NCBI RefSeq assembly: GCF_002999335.1
Contig: NW_020312047.1
Span: 1 to 64,000 of the forward strand
Direction: 5' to 3'
DNA from: Cyclospora cayetanensis
Taxonomy: Eukaryota > Apicomplexa > Conoidasida > Eucoccidiorida > Eimeriidae
Length of the DNA: 64,000 bases
Both the position numbers and the translations under genes were made by a program. Every line of letters begins with the position of its first letter. Within the stretch, counting starts at the first letter, position 1. The notes below the pieces were generated by a model. The model saw only the letters and a program-made list of their open reading frames with translations, was not told where the DNA came from and made no database searches. Below are positions 11,536-23,152 of this stretch, piece after piece.

Positions 11536-12679
11536 TTGAGTCAGATATGACAAAAATCGGAGCGATCTAAGGGTGGCCTTCACGTTACACACCCATAGCG
11601 ACAGAACTCAAAAAACAGGTGGCTAGTGCACACGAATGTGTAATCGAAGCTCAGAAAAAATTATGCTGAGCGCCGATAAACTGTGTAGTTGGAGCCTGAA
11701 GAGTTGGTCCTGGTGGATCGGGAGGCTTTACAAAATGCATTAGTAGCTGACTAGAAAAAGGGGGTTGCGGCCAGGTCGCTAGGACCATTTGCACTTCGCA
11801 CAAAGAGATTGCCGTTGCTTTTCTCATTGTTTCCTTAAGAGTTGTAGGGTCGTAGAACCCTAGGTTCAGCATCCTAAAGAAGGATCGAAGCTCCCGAATC
11901 AACAGCAAACCATACTAAGCAGGCAAGAGAGGCGCATGGGGGCAGAAGACCACTTTTAGCCGTACACATGCTATGTCGTAGGACTAGCGCCGATGGGGTA
12001 AAGTGAGGTGTTGATCATCAACCTCAGCGGTTGACGGTAATGCGACTGCAAGCTTCCTTGCCAGCGGAAGACTTGGGGGGTCCTGTTTGTCGCATATCCC
12101 TCCTCGCCATGAACGATCTTCACCGGACTCCCCGATAATTCTCCTTCAATCGTCGCCATTTTGCCGTACTTGGCCATATTCGTCTGCGAACTACGTCTGA
12201 AGTTTCTGGCTATTGCTGCTAGGGTCTTCACTCCATTCAGATTTATGCGCAAGTACTATCAAGTGAGCTGTGTCTGCATTTTGCCTAGACCTCTTTTGGG
12301 GGTTTGAAGCAGATCATGTTGCACGCACCGGCTACATTTGCAATCAGAAATTGCTCTCTGAGGCGTGAAGGCACTGCCGAACACGCGTACTTCACTTGTC
12401 TTTGCACTCTAGACTTGTTTTCTGTTGCCTCAGCAGGAGGCTCACACATTTCAGCGATCCAACGACAGTGAGCCAGCTGTATGAGGATCTCCTTCTTCCT
12501 CATTGGCAAGTGTGTGCACCTTGCCTCCCTTAGTTTTCCCTTGACAAATGATCAATACTTTGTTTTCTCATTTACCCAATGTTTCGCGTTTCTGCCTGCC
12601 TACGGAATGGTGGTGGGGTGGGAACACTACCGCTGTCTCACATGGACTTAGCCTCGTCAGGAAGGAACAGGAAGGGGTG

Positions 12680-13500
12680 TGACTTAAAAAAGGGGGAAAA
12701 TGTAGTGGGCTAAGCCAGACTTGAGCAAAGTTTTTTCTGAATTAGTGATATTTACTCATAATTTGTAATGCAACGACTAATTGGGTTCGGCTATTCTCAT
12801 ATATATACATTTTGCAGAGTACTGTCAGTTTGATGCAAGAAGACCCGATTCCGTGCGCGTTTGCGCTAAGTGCTGTTCGAAACCTTACTGTGAATACAAA
12901 AGGTGCTTAGAGGGTGCAGCTACACGCATCTTACCTATGCCTCTCCTCTCATGTTCGAACTCTGAGGGGCAGAGGCAAGGAAAGGGTAAAGTTTCTAAAG
13001 AAGAATCAATCTATAACTTTGTGCAGAAGCACTCAATAGCTCTCTATTAAGTTGGTATTGACTTTATTTCAGTGTATCCTTACCGAGATCTTCCATAGAG
13101 ATTTAACAGCTGCCTTTCTGCGAGGACTTACGCTGGGGCCTTACAGCCTGGCTGCTCATGTCTTCAATTTGCTGCAGAGCCTTGTTGAATCCACGTTCCA
13201 ACAGGTGTACAGTGGTGAGTTGGCGTGTACGGCCTCTCGACTAGAGTGCGCGGAGGATGAAGCTTTCATTATACTTCCCAGCTGCCTTTCCAACCCTCGG
13301 CCGGAACCCTGTGTAGTTCAATGACACTACACAAGGAGAAATGCTGGTTTTCTGTGGCGAACACTTCATGACTTCTGGTGAGCTTCGATGTGGCTTAGCG
13401 TCACTGAACCGCCCTATGGACACACCCTATTGAGCGTGCAATACCACCAGTACCATAGAGCTCCATATAAGGTTTCTGTGGGGAGACCCTAGCTCGACTT
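12680..13500 (+). repeat. Candidate degenerate LTR-like repeat copy
   Basis: A purine run (AAAAAAGGGGGAAAA) ends at about 12699 and is followed by TGTAGTGGGCTAAGCC, the arrangement seen where a polypurine tract meets a 3' LTR. The next 700 bp share diverged, collinear blocks with 61.79-62.34 kb (for example GTGCTTAGAGGGTGCAG against GTGCTTATAGGGTGCAG). No reverse transcriptase or integrase was recognised upstream, so the LTR reading is inference. Confidence 0.3.
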
Positions 13501-14324
13501 GATGCAAACTAATCGGAAACTTCTTGAGTGATTCTTAATAGTTCCCCGCATCCCCGTGCTGGCGCCCCTTAGAGTTCCCAACATGAGGGTAGAGGCCAGC
13601 TAAGAAGCGCGTATCTGCGCCCTTCTGAAACTCGGAGCATTCTTAAGTAGTTGCACAGAGCCTCCAGCGCATATACGTATTACCTTGCGTCTTGCCGTAT
13701 TGAGCTGGAAGGACGCTCTGATATGTAAGATGTACGAACAGACAAATCAATTGCTCACCTTTTGGTGGCTAATAGCTATGTAAAGTTGTTGGTCGGGAGC
13801 GCCTCAGTGTAACCTCAAGCCCACCACATACGCTGACAGTTGCTCTGCCGAGTTGAAGGGAAAAGACAGCTCGTGGGCCCACACCCCACGCCCCACGCTA
13901 CAAGCCATCACGGAGTGTAGGGCGTCAGTCGACACCTTATAAGCAGTCCTCATACAGCCAATGGGTAAAGTTGTACTTACCGAGCGTCGCATGTGAGGCC
14001 GACAGGCGACTTACACATGCAGAGAAGTTTCGCTTGCTCACAGCAATACTGACAGCTGCACTCAAGGGCAGAGACGAGAGCAGAACAACACAGTTCCTAA
14101 GATGGGAAAAACTCTATAGGGAGCCTAGTACCAACCAACGCTGTCGTGCTGGCGCTCAATACTCTGCGGGGTGACGACGGGGAGGGGGCAGCCGCAGCGA
14201 CAGGGCATTAAACGCGCCGATTAACGTCTGCAGCAGAGTGGTGTTTCTGGCAAGATACCTGCATGAGCCAACACTGAGTGGAGAGATCGTGGACAGCAAC
14301 AAATCAGGCAGCAGCAGAGGCAGC

Positions 14325-14400
14325 AGCCGCTGCGAGGCAGCAGCAGCAGCAGCAGCAGCACCGCAGGGGCTACCGCAACAGCAGCAGCAGCAACACTGGT
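14325..14400. repeat. CAG-rich tract
   Basis: Runs of GCAGCA and CAGCAG upstream of the zinc-finger gene. Open frames over it in both directions are poly-A/poly-Q artefacts. It could lie in a 5' untranslated exon, but nothing establishes that. Confidence 0.7.
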
Positions 14401-14976
14401 GCTGCGCACAGCACTCCGTCTGCCCCCAAGGCCTTTGCATGTTTATTGCTTCCGTTCTTTCTACTAAGCTTGGAGTTTGCTGCAGCATCACAAGCACCAG
14501 CAGTAGTGGAGCAGCAATAGGAGCGGCAGCAGAAGTACCAGCAGCAGCTTCCTCGGATGCCGTGAAAGCGAACTTCTCCCCCTAAGACTGAATTCGGAAG
14601 AAAGCAAAGTGCCAATACATTCGAAAGAGCGACGCAAGGCTTCGGCAGAGCATCATTCCGTGCGGTGTTCTCGCCTCAGCAGCGGCCGTAGGAGCATCTG
14701 CAGCAGAAGGGGCGTCAATCAGAAGACCCCTGCGCAACTTTTACGGATTGTTTTTGCTGTTGGTTCTCCGGGAGCCATACCTGATCCTCCTTCCCCCACG
14801 TGGTGCCTAGTTCATCGCTCCTCAGGCGCTGCAGCAGCATCCTTGCCAGCAGCAGCTTCAGCAGTGGCCTCTGCAGCTGGTTTGTTTCGACGACGGCAGC
14901 GAAAGGCAGCAGCTGCAGCAACAGCGGCAGCAAATAGCAGACGCCAGCGGCAGCACGAGCGGTACTTGCTGAGAGG

Positions 14977-17900
14977 ATGACAGCCGAGGTATGCAATCGG
15001 AATAGTTTTGACATGGCAGGCGCCGCTGCAGCCATCGCCAGTAGCAGCAGCTCAGGTCCAAAGCGTCTGCAGCAGCGGATTGCAGAGGAGTTGCGCATCT
15101 CTTACCTGACGCCTAGCGGGGGTGCCAATGAGGGAAACAACGGGAATCATGGCAGCGGCTCGAAGCCAGAAGAGGATGCAGACGACGCACAAATCCTCGC
15201 AGAATACATCTTGCACCTCCTCCTTAGGGAGAAAGCTCCTACAGCGCGTCTCTTAGAAGAGCTAAAGGAGTTTCTGGGGCAGCCGGTAAGGAGCTTTGTT
15301 GTGTTTGTGGAGTGATGCAACATGTGCGAGTGTTTCATTATTGCAATGCGGCGTCTTGCGCCAGACTGCACAAGTTTTCTGCAGTAGCCACGGTTTTCTG
15401 CCTGTCTTCTGACCACGATGCGTTTGCTGTCTCTGCCTGCCTGCTGCTGTTGTGTTGCCGCCGTTGGTGCATTGTTGCGCTCGTGAGCATCCGCATTGTT
15501 GGTCCCAGGACTGTTTTCAATGGTGCTTGGGCATGTGTGCATATGTGTCTCTGCGTGTGTGTATGTGTCTATGTACGTGTATTTGTGTTTGGGTTGGTGG
15601 GTGATGTACAACTTCAGGCGGATGAATTTACGCGGTGGCTGCAGCGGGAGCTGCAGCAGCAGAGTGCGGCGTGTGGCAGCGGCAGCAGCAGCGGGCGACG
15701 TCGCAGCAGCAGCAGGTCGAAGCATGTCAGCAGCAGCAGCAGCAAGCACGTCAGCAGCAGCAGCACTGCGCGGCATGCCAGCACTGGTGAGGGGTCCTCG
15801 CGAGGGGTTAGCGGTGGCAGCAGCAGCAGCAAGCAGGGGGGCAGCAGCAGACACGGGGGGGGGGGAAGCAGCAGCAGCAGCAGCAGTCACAGGTACAGCA
15901 GCAGCAGTGCAGCTCACGAGTCTTCTCGCGTGGAGGGACGAGGTTCTCGATCTGACAGTAAGTCTGCGTGGCAGCAGTTGGAGGAGCTGCTGCCGGTTGG
16001 CGTGGGCGCTTGAGTAGCAGCAGCTTCAGCAACAGAGGCGCAGTCGCCTCTTGCGCTTGCTTTGTGAGCTTCCTTCCTTGATGCGGGGGTGTGTCTGTGT
16101 CTGCTCTGTCGCAGCAATATCTCGCCGTCTCATCCTCATGCGCGCTGCTGAGCAGGCTGTAAGCTGTGGCGCTAGCTAGCGGGGGCAGCAGCGTTGCTGA
16201 AACGCACCAGCCGTTCGCCTTCTGTCATCTTCCACGACTGTCTCCTTATTCCCGTCTATGAGGCCGTCGCTGTGATACGCATGCATGCTCTTTCTCGGCA
16301 GTTTGACCCAAAGAATCGTAGCGTTCCTCTTCTTTGCCGTGACTGACCCTTTTTTAATTCTGGCTTGCCTTTGGGGATGTGCTGCTGGCTATCGATAATC
16401 TCTGTGTATGTATGTATGTATATGTGTATGTGTATATGTGTATGTGTATATGTGTATGTGTATATGTGTATGCGTATGTGTACATGTATGTATGTGTATA
16501 TGTATGTGTACATGTATGTATGTGTATATGTATGTGTACATGTATGTGTATATGTATGTATATGCGTTTCTGGCTGTTTAATTGTGGGTGTGTATATGTG
16601 TATATGTGTGTATGTGTGTGTATGTGTCTTCCCGGCGACTCGCTGCTACGCTTCTTGATGCATTTTCCTTCGAACTTTGCATGACTGCTCTCTTCTTGCT
16701 GTTTCTGCGGGGCACTCGCGTGGCAGCAAGAAGACTCCCTCTTCTCCCCGCTTGTTCTTGTTCTTGAGCCCCCGTCTGTCAGTGCGTTTGGCGTGTGTCT
16801 CTCCCTCCTCCCCCTTTTTTTCTGAGCGTGTCTCTTGCGGCAGTGACTGTGGCGATGGTGCTGTCATGTAGGCCATGAGCAGCCGCAACAGCGCAGGAAG
16901 TCGCAGCGGAAGAACGAGGCGCTCTCCAGCACACAATCGCCGCAGCCGCAGTCGAAGCCGCAGCAGCAGCAGCAGCAGCAAGACGCCTCCCTTCTCCCGT
17001 TCGATCTACCTTATGAACACTGCCAACAACAAGACGAATCACACCCCTTCCCCTCCCCCGGGCGCTGCGTGGGGTGGAGGGGCCGCTGTCCATGCGCAAA
17101 CGCAGCAGCAGCAGCAGCAAGTGCAGCAGCAGCAACTGCAGCAGCAGCAACTGCAGCAGCAGCAAATAATTCCGCAGACACCCGGCAGCACGGCCGCTAC
17201 AGACGCATTTCGGGTGCATGCTGCACAGCCCCCACCGTTCGACATGCAGCCGAAGAACCAACAGCAAGGGCTGCTGCTCCACCAGCAGCAGCAGCAGCAG
17301 CAGCAAATGCCACTTGCGCCAGTCGCAGCTACTGCGCCAGCCGATCTCGCCGTCCCCGAAACAGCGATTCAACGAGGCCCAAAGGCAATTCTCAAGTGAG
17401 TCTGATTTTGCCACTTCTTGCTGTTGCTTTGGTGCTGGTGTGTCGCTCTTGCTGCTCGTGCCGCAGGGAAGACTGTTCTTCCTCTTCCACTCTCTCTATG
17501 TGTTGTCTCTCTGGAGGGGGAGACCGCTCCCTCGTCAATTTCTGGCTAGCGCGTCTTTTGTTCTCCGTTTTTTGCCCGCGGAGGTTTCCAGGAAATGCGG
17601 CCACTTATCCCGAGTGCTTTATTCGTGGAGAGGTGCCCAAGGGGCCGCTTTGGGCACGGGGGTAGCTGTTTGTTTCTCTGCCCGTTGCTTTGGCAGCGAG
17701 GCGGCTAGAGGGCTTTCCCCTCGACTCGCCTTCGCAGAAGCGTCAGTTTGAACGCATGTTGTTTCGCATCCTACCTACCGGGCTGTGAAAGCTGCGCTCC
17801 AAATAGTACCTGTGGGGGCCGTGTTGTGGAGGGGGCGGAGGGAGGAGGGGGAAAATCAGGGGGAAAAATACAGACATCCTGCGGGTTCTGCTTGCCTTTT

Positions 17901-19654
17901 CACCGGCTAAAACGTGTGTCGCCTTAAAAACTCCTTTGCGGCCTCTTCCTTTCCGTCTTGCACCACTGTCACCCCTCTTTCGCTTGCCTCCATCGCGCGC
18001 CTCTGTTGCCCCTCTCGAATTTGGCTGTGCTGCGCTTTACGCGTGCCGTCCTTTCAATCCTTTTTTCCTGCGGAGTCTACGCGCAAGTCCTAGTGTGTGT
18101 ATCCGTCCAAGTCTTGCCCGCATGTCGTCTGTGGCTCTGTCGCATGCATCGCTGCTGCCTTTTGGGGCTTGCTTGTCCATTTGCAGACCTAACCCTCGCT
18201 TTGTAGAGTCTTTCCTCTCGGGAGTCGATCAGGCACCCCGCGGAGAGGCGCCTTTCCCGTTACATGCAGCGTCTGCTGCTGCAGCCCTTTCTGTGCCTCC
18301 TGGCATGCAGCAGCAGCAGCAGCTCCCGCACCAACGCGTATCCTTACAGCAGCAGCAGCAGCAGCACCAACACGGACCACATCTGGCCGGCACAATCACT
18401 GCACAGCCCAAGGTAAGGAGTGACGCGGGCAGCGGCAGCGAGGGCAGTCGGAGGAAAGCTGCACTTCAGGATCGACTTTTCCGGGGGATCTGCTTGCCCC
18501 CGTCACCCCCTCCCCCGTCTTCTCCCTCCTCTTCTTCATCTCCCTCTTCTCCTTTCTCTTCTTTGTCTCCCTCCTCTCCTTTCTCTTCTTCACCTTCCTC
18601 CGTTCTCTTCCCCCACTGCGAGCGCGTCTCACGCAAGGTGCAGCCAAAAACAAAAGCAAGCCTCCCTTATCTGCCGGCGAGCATGCATTTCGCATGCATC
18701 CTGTCAACAGGTGCGACGCCGCTGTCTTCGGTGGCCTGACTGCCCTTTTGGAGCAAACTGCAGCTTCATCCATCCCACGATCCGCTGCGCGAGTTTCCCA
18801 CGCTGCCCCTTTGGCTCCTCTTGCTTCTACTTGCACCCTCCGGTTAAGTGCCGTTTCGGGGCGAGTTGTCAGAATCCAAGCTGCAATTTCTTGCATCCGG
18901 AGAAACCCGTAAGCGAGAGGCTGGTGATGCATCTTCCCCAGAGGGCATAAGCAAAGGCGCACTCCTGTGCAGTGTCAAGGGCTGCTCCACAATACGCGTG
19001 CAAGTGCCACGCGTAGGGACTAATCGTCTTTTTTCCTCAAGTGCCCTGAGCGGATCTTCCCTGCCAATTGGCTTTATATTCCTCCTGGTTGATAAATGCG
19101 GCTGCTGCGTTTGCTTTGCGCACAGGAGTGGATGGGAGAGCTTGGGGACGACGGCCTTTTCAGGAACAAAGTGTGGACCAAGGATAGCCGTACGTTGAAA
19201 TACGCCTTTTGCCTTAGTTCCTGGATGCGTGTCTCGCTTTTTTGCTCCTGCCCCAGGAAGCCTGTCCTCTTTTTCTTACGGGGAGGCGCACTCCAGAAGA
19301 ACTCTGTTGATTTGTATGGCCTGCGTGTCATTTGTGGCCTCAGAGGCTGCCGCGTCAACAGCTGCCGCTGGAGCCAGCGCAGTCTCTGAGCAGCAAAATG
19401 CTGCAGTTGCGGCGCTGAGCTTTACGCTGCCTTCGACGCCGCCCTCTCTCAAGAGGGGGCAGCCAGCCCCCCAGCAACAAGACTTCTCTTCATTGGCTCT
19501 GCCACCAGCAGCAGATGTATCACCTGCTGCCCCTGCTACTGCGGCCACTGACTCCGCGGTGCCTCTGGCAACAGGAGAGGGCGGAGACGTTGAAATGGAT
19601 GGGGATGCTCCCGATGCAGCTCCTATGGCAGAGGATGTCGCTCCATCGGCCTAA
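14977..19654 (+). CDS. ZC3H14/Nab2-type poly(A)-binding CCCH zinc-finger protein, seven exons
   Basis: Exons inferred with consistent phase: 14977-15285, 15618-15957, 16897-17395, 18187-18412, 18711-18908, 19126-19189, 19344-19654 (1947 nt, 648 residues). The N-terminal helical PWI-like domain is typical of Nab2/ZC3H14 (AEYILHLLLREKAPTARLLE, then FLGQPADEFTRWLQRELQQ across the first junction). A Ser-rich and RS-like middle (RRSRSRSRSSSSSSK) and long poly-Q blocks follow. Three tandem zinc fingers are Cx5Cx5Cx3H, Cx5Cx5Cx3H and Cx5Cx4Cx3H (residues roughly 458-516). An acidic, Ala-rich tail ends the protein. Family members bind poly(A) and control mRNA tail length and export in the nucleus. 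The second junction (15957/16897) is the least certain. A later ATG at 15013 could be the true start. Confidence 0.8.
15640..15910 (+). repeat. CAG-rich coding tract (poly-Ser in frame)
   Basis: Within exon 2 of the zinc-finger gene, AGC/CAG triplets are read as serine runs broken by Lys-His-Val and Arg-His-Gly. In other frames they give poly-Gln or poly-Ala. All three frames are open for long stretches. Confidence 0.85.
16404..16626 (+). repeat. TATG/TGTA microsatellite in intron 2 of the zinc-finger gene
   Basis: TGTATG, TGTATA and TGTACATG units fill the inferred intron 15958-16896. Cys-Val-Tyr repeat open frames over it are artefacts. Confidence 0.92.
17099..17166 (+). repeat. CAG run encoding poly-Gln
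   Basis: CAGCAGCAG blocks interrupted by GTG and CTG give QQQQQQVQQQQLQQQQLQQQQ-type sequence in exon 3 of the zinc-finger protein. Similar shorter blocks lie at 17281-17306 and 18308-18368. Confidence 0.85.
18498..18612 (+). repeat. Pyrimidine-rich TCTCCC/CTTCTT tract
   Basis: A CCCTCCTCTTCTTC-type pyrimidine-rich stretch within the inferred intron 18413-18710, upstream of the zinc-finger exon. It may double as an extended polypyrimidine tract. Confidence 0.6.
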
Positions 19655-21599
19655 GAGGGAGGTGGCATTGGTAACAGCGGCGCTAGGCTAGTCTTGATGT
19701 GAGGGGAGGCTGACGAGCCATAGCTCACTCTACTGAAACATAGTGTGTCTGGTTAGGGGGTCTACGCGCCGCCGTGCAGCTTTGCACTGGGGCAGCCCAA
19801 GGGCCTGTGGGATTTACCCGCGCTTTCGAGCTCCCTGTGGCTGGCACGTTTGCGGTATTATCTCACTGTGCTAGTTTCTGCTAATCGCGAGGCTTGTTGT
19901 ACAGGCAAGCGCTTGACCCGCAGCAATGCAGGCTGCTTCCTAAAGTGCCATTGGCGCAGAGACGGAGGGGTTGCTGGGTAACGCCTTCTCTAACGGCTGT
20001 AGAAGCACCCGACTTGACATAGCCAGTAACGTAACGCGCTGGCTAAATCAGGGCTCTACATGACCGATACAAGCGGCCCCCGTGTACCATGGTACTATGT
20101 CCCTAGTCGCGGGAGCTTGCTGCAGCAACTCGTTTAGGTGCATCAGGAATGGCGAGAGCGCCGCTGCGACGAGAGATGCATACTGCTTTAGTTGTGAAAG
20201 CCGCTGCAGCAACTCTGTCGCTGTACCAATAACTGAGTTTTGCCGCAGCCGTATCAGCGAGAGTTTTGCTGCAGCAGCAGCAGCGTGACTTTTCTGCGGC
20301 ATTTTAAGCCCTGCTGCGGCGCCAGCAGCAGAAGTCCTGCCGCAGGAGCGCATCTGCTGCTGCAGCGGGAAAACCACACTTTTTGTTCCTGCGAAACAGG
20401 GGCAAGCGACTCAGCCCATCTAGCACTGTTCCTCTGCCGAGGCGGCAGCGTGCGAGGGCTTTACTTTGCACGGGCAACCCTAACAAACGTTTTGCACCAT
20501 GCCTGTTATGTAGCCACGGCAGCAGCTATTACTTCTCGCGGAACTATATATCGCGAGCATGTGAAATAATGCACCGGATTTCCCATGAGGAATACGATGA
20601 CCTCGCCGGGACGGGCATACGACTGACAAAGTGCAACGGTAATGTGCACACGGTGCAGTTCGCGATAGAACGGTAGGAGGGCTGCAATTAGACTGAATGA
20701 TGCTGCCACGGGCAGCAACGCAAACGCACAGCCAATAGCAGAGCGCAACGACAGGGTCTGAGGAGCATGGACACCAGCATCAGAAGAAACGGACGGCCTG
20801 TGGCAGCTGTAGAGCCCATTCGCCTAGAAGAGACCCCATGTTGCTGCTGATGCTCACGTCGTAACTGCAGCACAGCAGCAGCAGAATGCTCCAGATTGCG
20901 AGGCAGCTGAAGTGTCGCGCCCTTTTCGCTAAAGATAATATGCACAGGAGTGCCAGTAGCGGCCCAGCACAGGCGCCGCCCCTGCGTCAGCAAGGTCAAG
21001 CTACACTGCTCCTCTAGACCGATATCACCGACAGAGCCACTTTTATTTCACAAGCGCACATTTCCTGCCTTTTCTGGCGTAGGTGGTGTTTCTTGCCATG
21101 TTACCCGTGCCCCAGTCTGTGGCTAACTACATTCTCCTGCATGGAACTACTCTTGCATCATGTCTCATTTGGCTTTACGCTTTAGGAAGTCCCTGCTCGC
21201 TCAATTTCTCCCGCTGTCTCTATCTAGCTGCTGGCGCCTCCACCTTGAGGTACACCCGATTCAAGCACACTTTTCTGAATTATCCTCTAGTAGGCCATTG
21301 GATTCAACTACATCACTAGCTTGCTGCCGGCTTTCCCTCTCCTAAAATGCTTTGCCTTTAGCCCCCACTCCTTCCGTCTGCCCGCTTCTTAAACTCTTTG
21401 CACACACTTTCCCTACATGGCCTCCACTAACTGTTTTTCTCTTCTCCTGCGTTCCTGCCGCGGCCGTCGTTCTTTTTTTTCCCTTGAGTCCGCTCAACCG
21501 GAGCTCCTAGCTGTTTCTATGGATATCTACCACGTCTTTGCCTATTTTATTCGTGCCCGTACGCCCAGCCCTAATCTGGTGTCTCCGTCAATACCCGTA
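19655..21599. other. Intergenic stretch, no supported gene
   Basis: It holds only short open frames with scattered GCAGCA runs (20.2-20.9 kb) and no recognised domain. A possible last exon of the adjacent minus-strand ATG101-like gene lies near 21.25 kb (open frame reading RVYLKVEAPAAR before a stop), but this is too short to support. Confidence 0.4.
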
Positions 21600-23152
21600 T
21601 CGTTGCAGGCTGGCACTGGGGGGCGGCAAGTGGAACTGCCTGGCGGTTGCCATCTCGACGATTGCAAACAGGACGCGCCGCACCGCCTTCTCCGCATCCT
21701 GCTGCTGCTGCAACTCCCACGCCAGACACTCCGCAAACTGTTGCTGCTGCTGATGCTGGTGCGCTGACTGCATTTTGCTGTGTTCGAGATCAGACATCCC
21801 TCTGCCTTCGTGCTCTTCTGCTGCGGCGCTGCACGTGTTCCTCACGCCTGCACTCCTCATCTGGCAGCACTCCGTCGTGTCGCAGCAGCAACTGGTGTTG
21901 TTTCGATGCCTCGAACTCTGCCTGCTGCTGCCGCTACTGCGGCAGCAGCGCATGCAACTTTGGGTACACCAGCAAATGGAAATCGGGAGTAGCCACCGCT
22001 CAAAGGATACGCGCTCAATAGAGGAGGGAAGGAACCCGAAAGCCCTCGCTCGATGCACGTACAGCACTATCGCCATTGTATACACCTGTTGCTGGTGCCG
22101 CCGCTGCTGCTGCTGCCGAGAGTTCCGCCGCTGCTGGATAGTCGCGCCACTCTCAACGATCCCTACAGTCGAAGATAGCGCACCCACATCAACAGGTCTT
22201 TCTTTGTATACAGCGAGCATTAGCAGCGCAGCGAACTCACAGCAGCACGCTTCTCAACAGTTGCCACAACAACAGAGTCATCCAGAGAGCGCAACAGACA
22301 GACAACTCGGAGTACGCTAGTGCACGTAGGACCTATGAATGTGCGCAGCTTCTGTTCGACTTCTTCAGTCAGCTGTGGCGCCTCGCAGACCCTTAGGTAC
22401 ATCACAGACAAGGGGGGGGATGCATGCGCGTGCAAGCGCAAATCCGGTGTCTCTCCTGTCACAAATCCGTTAGAGCAACGGCAGCTAACACTGTTGCTAT
22501 TTGTGCCGCTTCCAGCACAGAGGCAGCCCCCCTGCCCGCATTTACTGCAGTGGCTGCCGGAGATGTCGGTTATAGGCCGCGTTGAGGTCATCCTGCTCCT
22601 CAGCCTAGCTTCCTGGATTGCTGTACACCCCCGTGTCAGCGAGGGTAGATCGGCGTGCTGGCCTGTGATTCCCAAAGAGGGTTGGAATGAGTTGCCCCAG
22701 TGGCGGACCTCAAGACCTCTGTTGCTGCTGCTCTGATTGGCGGTTTTGACGCTGCTGCTGTTGCTGCTGCTTGTTTCGCACTGTCGCGAGCTTCCATAAG
22801 AGTGACTGAAGATGTTTCCTTCCTGTTGATGATCATCTTTCCCCATGGGCAGGGATCTTTCTGCCACTGCCATTTCTGCTGGCGTTGTACAGCCCGCCGC
22901 TACTGCGACTGCTCGTTGCAACGGCTTTAACCCGGAAGGTCCTTTGCTGATGGAGCCACCAAGTGATAATGGGGCACCCTTTGAACCCTTTGGCTGTCTC
23001 TCTGACTCCCGTCGCCGTCCCCCCTCTACGGCTTCGCCATGCGGGAGACGCAGCATAAGGAGAGTGTGTATGACGCAGCGGAGGGAAGCAGCCACTAGCC
23101 GTGGTGGCAAGTGAACACCGTCCAGGAGCATCTCAACGCAGTTCGTCTGCAT
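21600..23152 (-). CDS. Candidate ATG101 homologue (HORMA-fold autophagy factor)
   Basis: From an ATG at 23152, MQTNCVEMLLDGVH and ASLRCVIHTLLMLRLPHG match the opening strand and helix of ATG101. A Ser/Gly-rich insert of roughly 200 residues follows, then VMYLRVCEAPQLTEEVEQKL, matching the Y-V-R-V strand and following helix. The next exon (about 22085-21970) gives TMAIVLYVHRARAFGFLPSS and SIERVSFERWLLPISI, aligning with the WF-finger and the P-W-E-V-W strand. A third exon from about 21780 gives AVRRVLFAIVEMATARQF then HLPPP, like the I-V-E-V-M helix and L-P-x-M-P. The WF-finger Trp is Phe here (FGF). ATG101 normally pairs with ATG13 in the ATG1 kinase complex. The C-terminal exon is not resolved. 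The assignment rests on ordered motif matches only. Confidence 0.5.

Larger units (their letters stand above)
7952..14150. other. Gene-poor, repeat-poor segment
   Basis: About 6.2 kb with lower CAG density and only short open frames (under 95 codons, apart from one 181-codon frame without an ATG start at 8296-8841). No conserved domain was recognised. It contains a diverged direct repeat (11.09 and 11.45 kb), and a polypurine run followed by TGTAGTGGG near 12.68 kb that could mark the edge of an old LTR-like element. Confidence 0.6.

Noticed and set aside
11971..12509. Retrotransposon gag/pol fragments on the minus strand
   Set aside because: Short basic frames upstream of the possible LTR edge, but no reverse transcriptase, protease, integrase or zinc-knuckle motif could be identified.
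16365..16684. Cys-Val-Tyr-Met repeat open frames
   Set aside because: TATG microsatellite within an intron of the zinc-finger gene.
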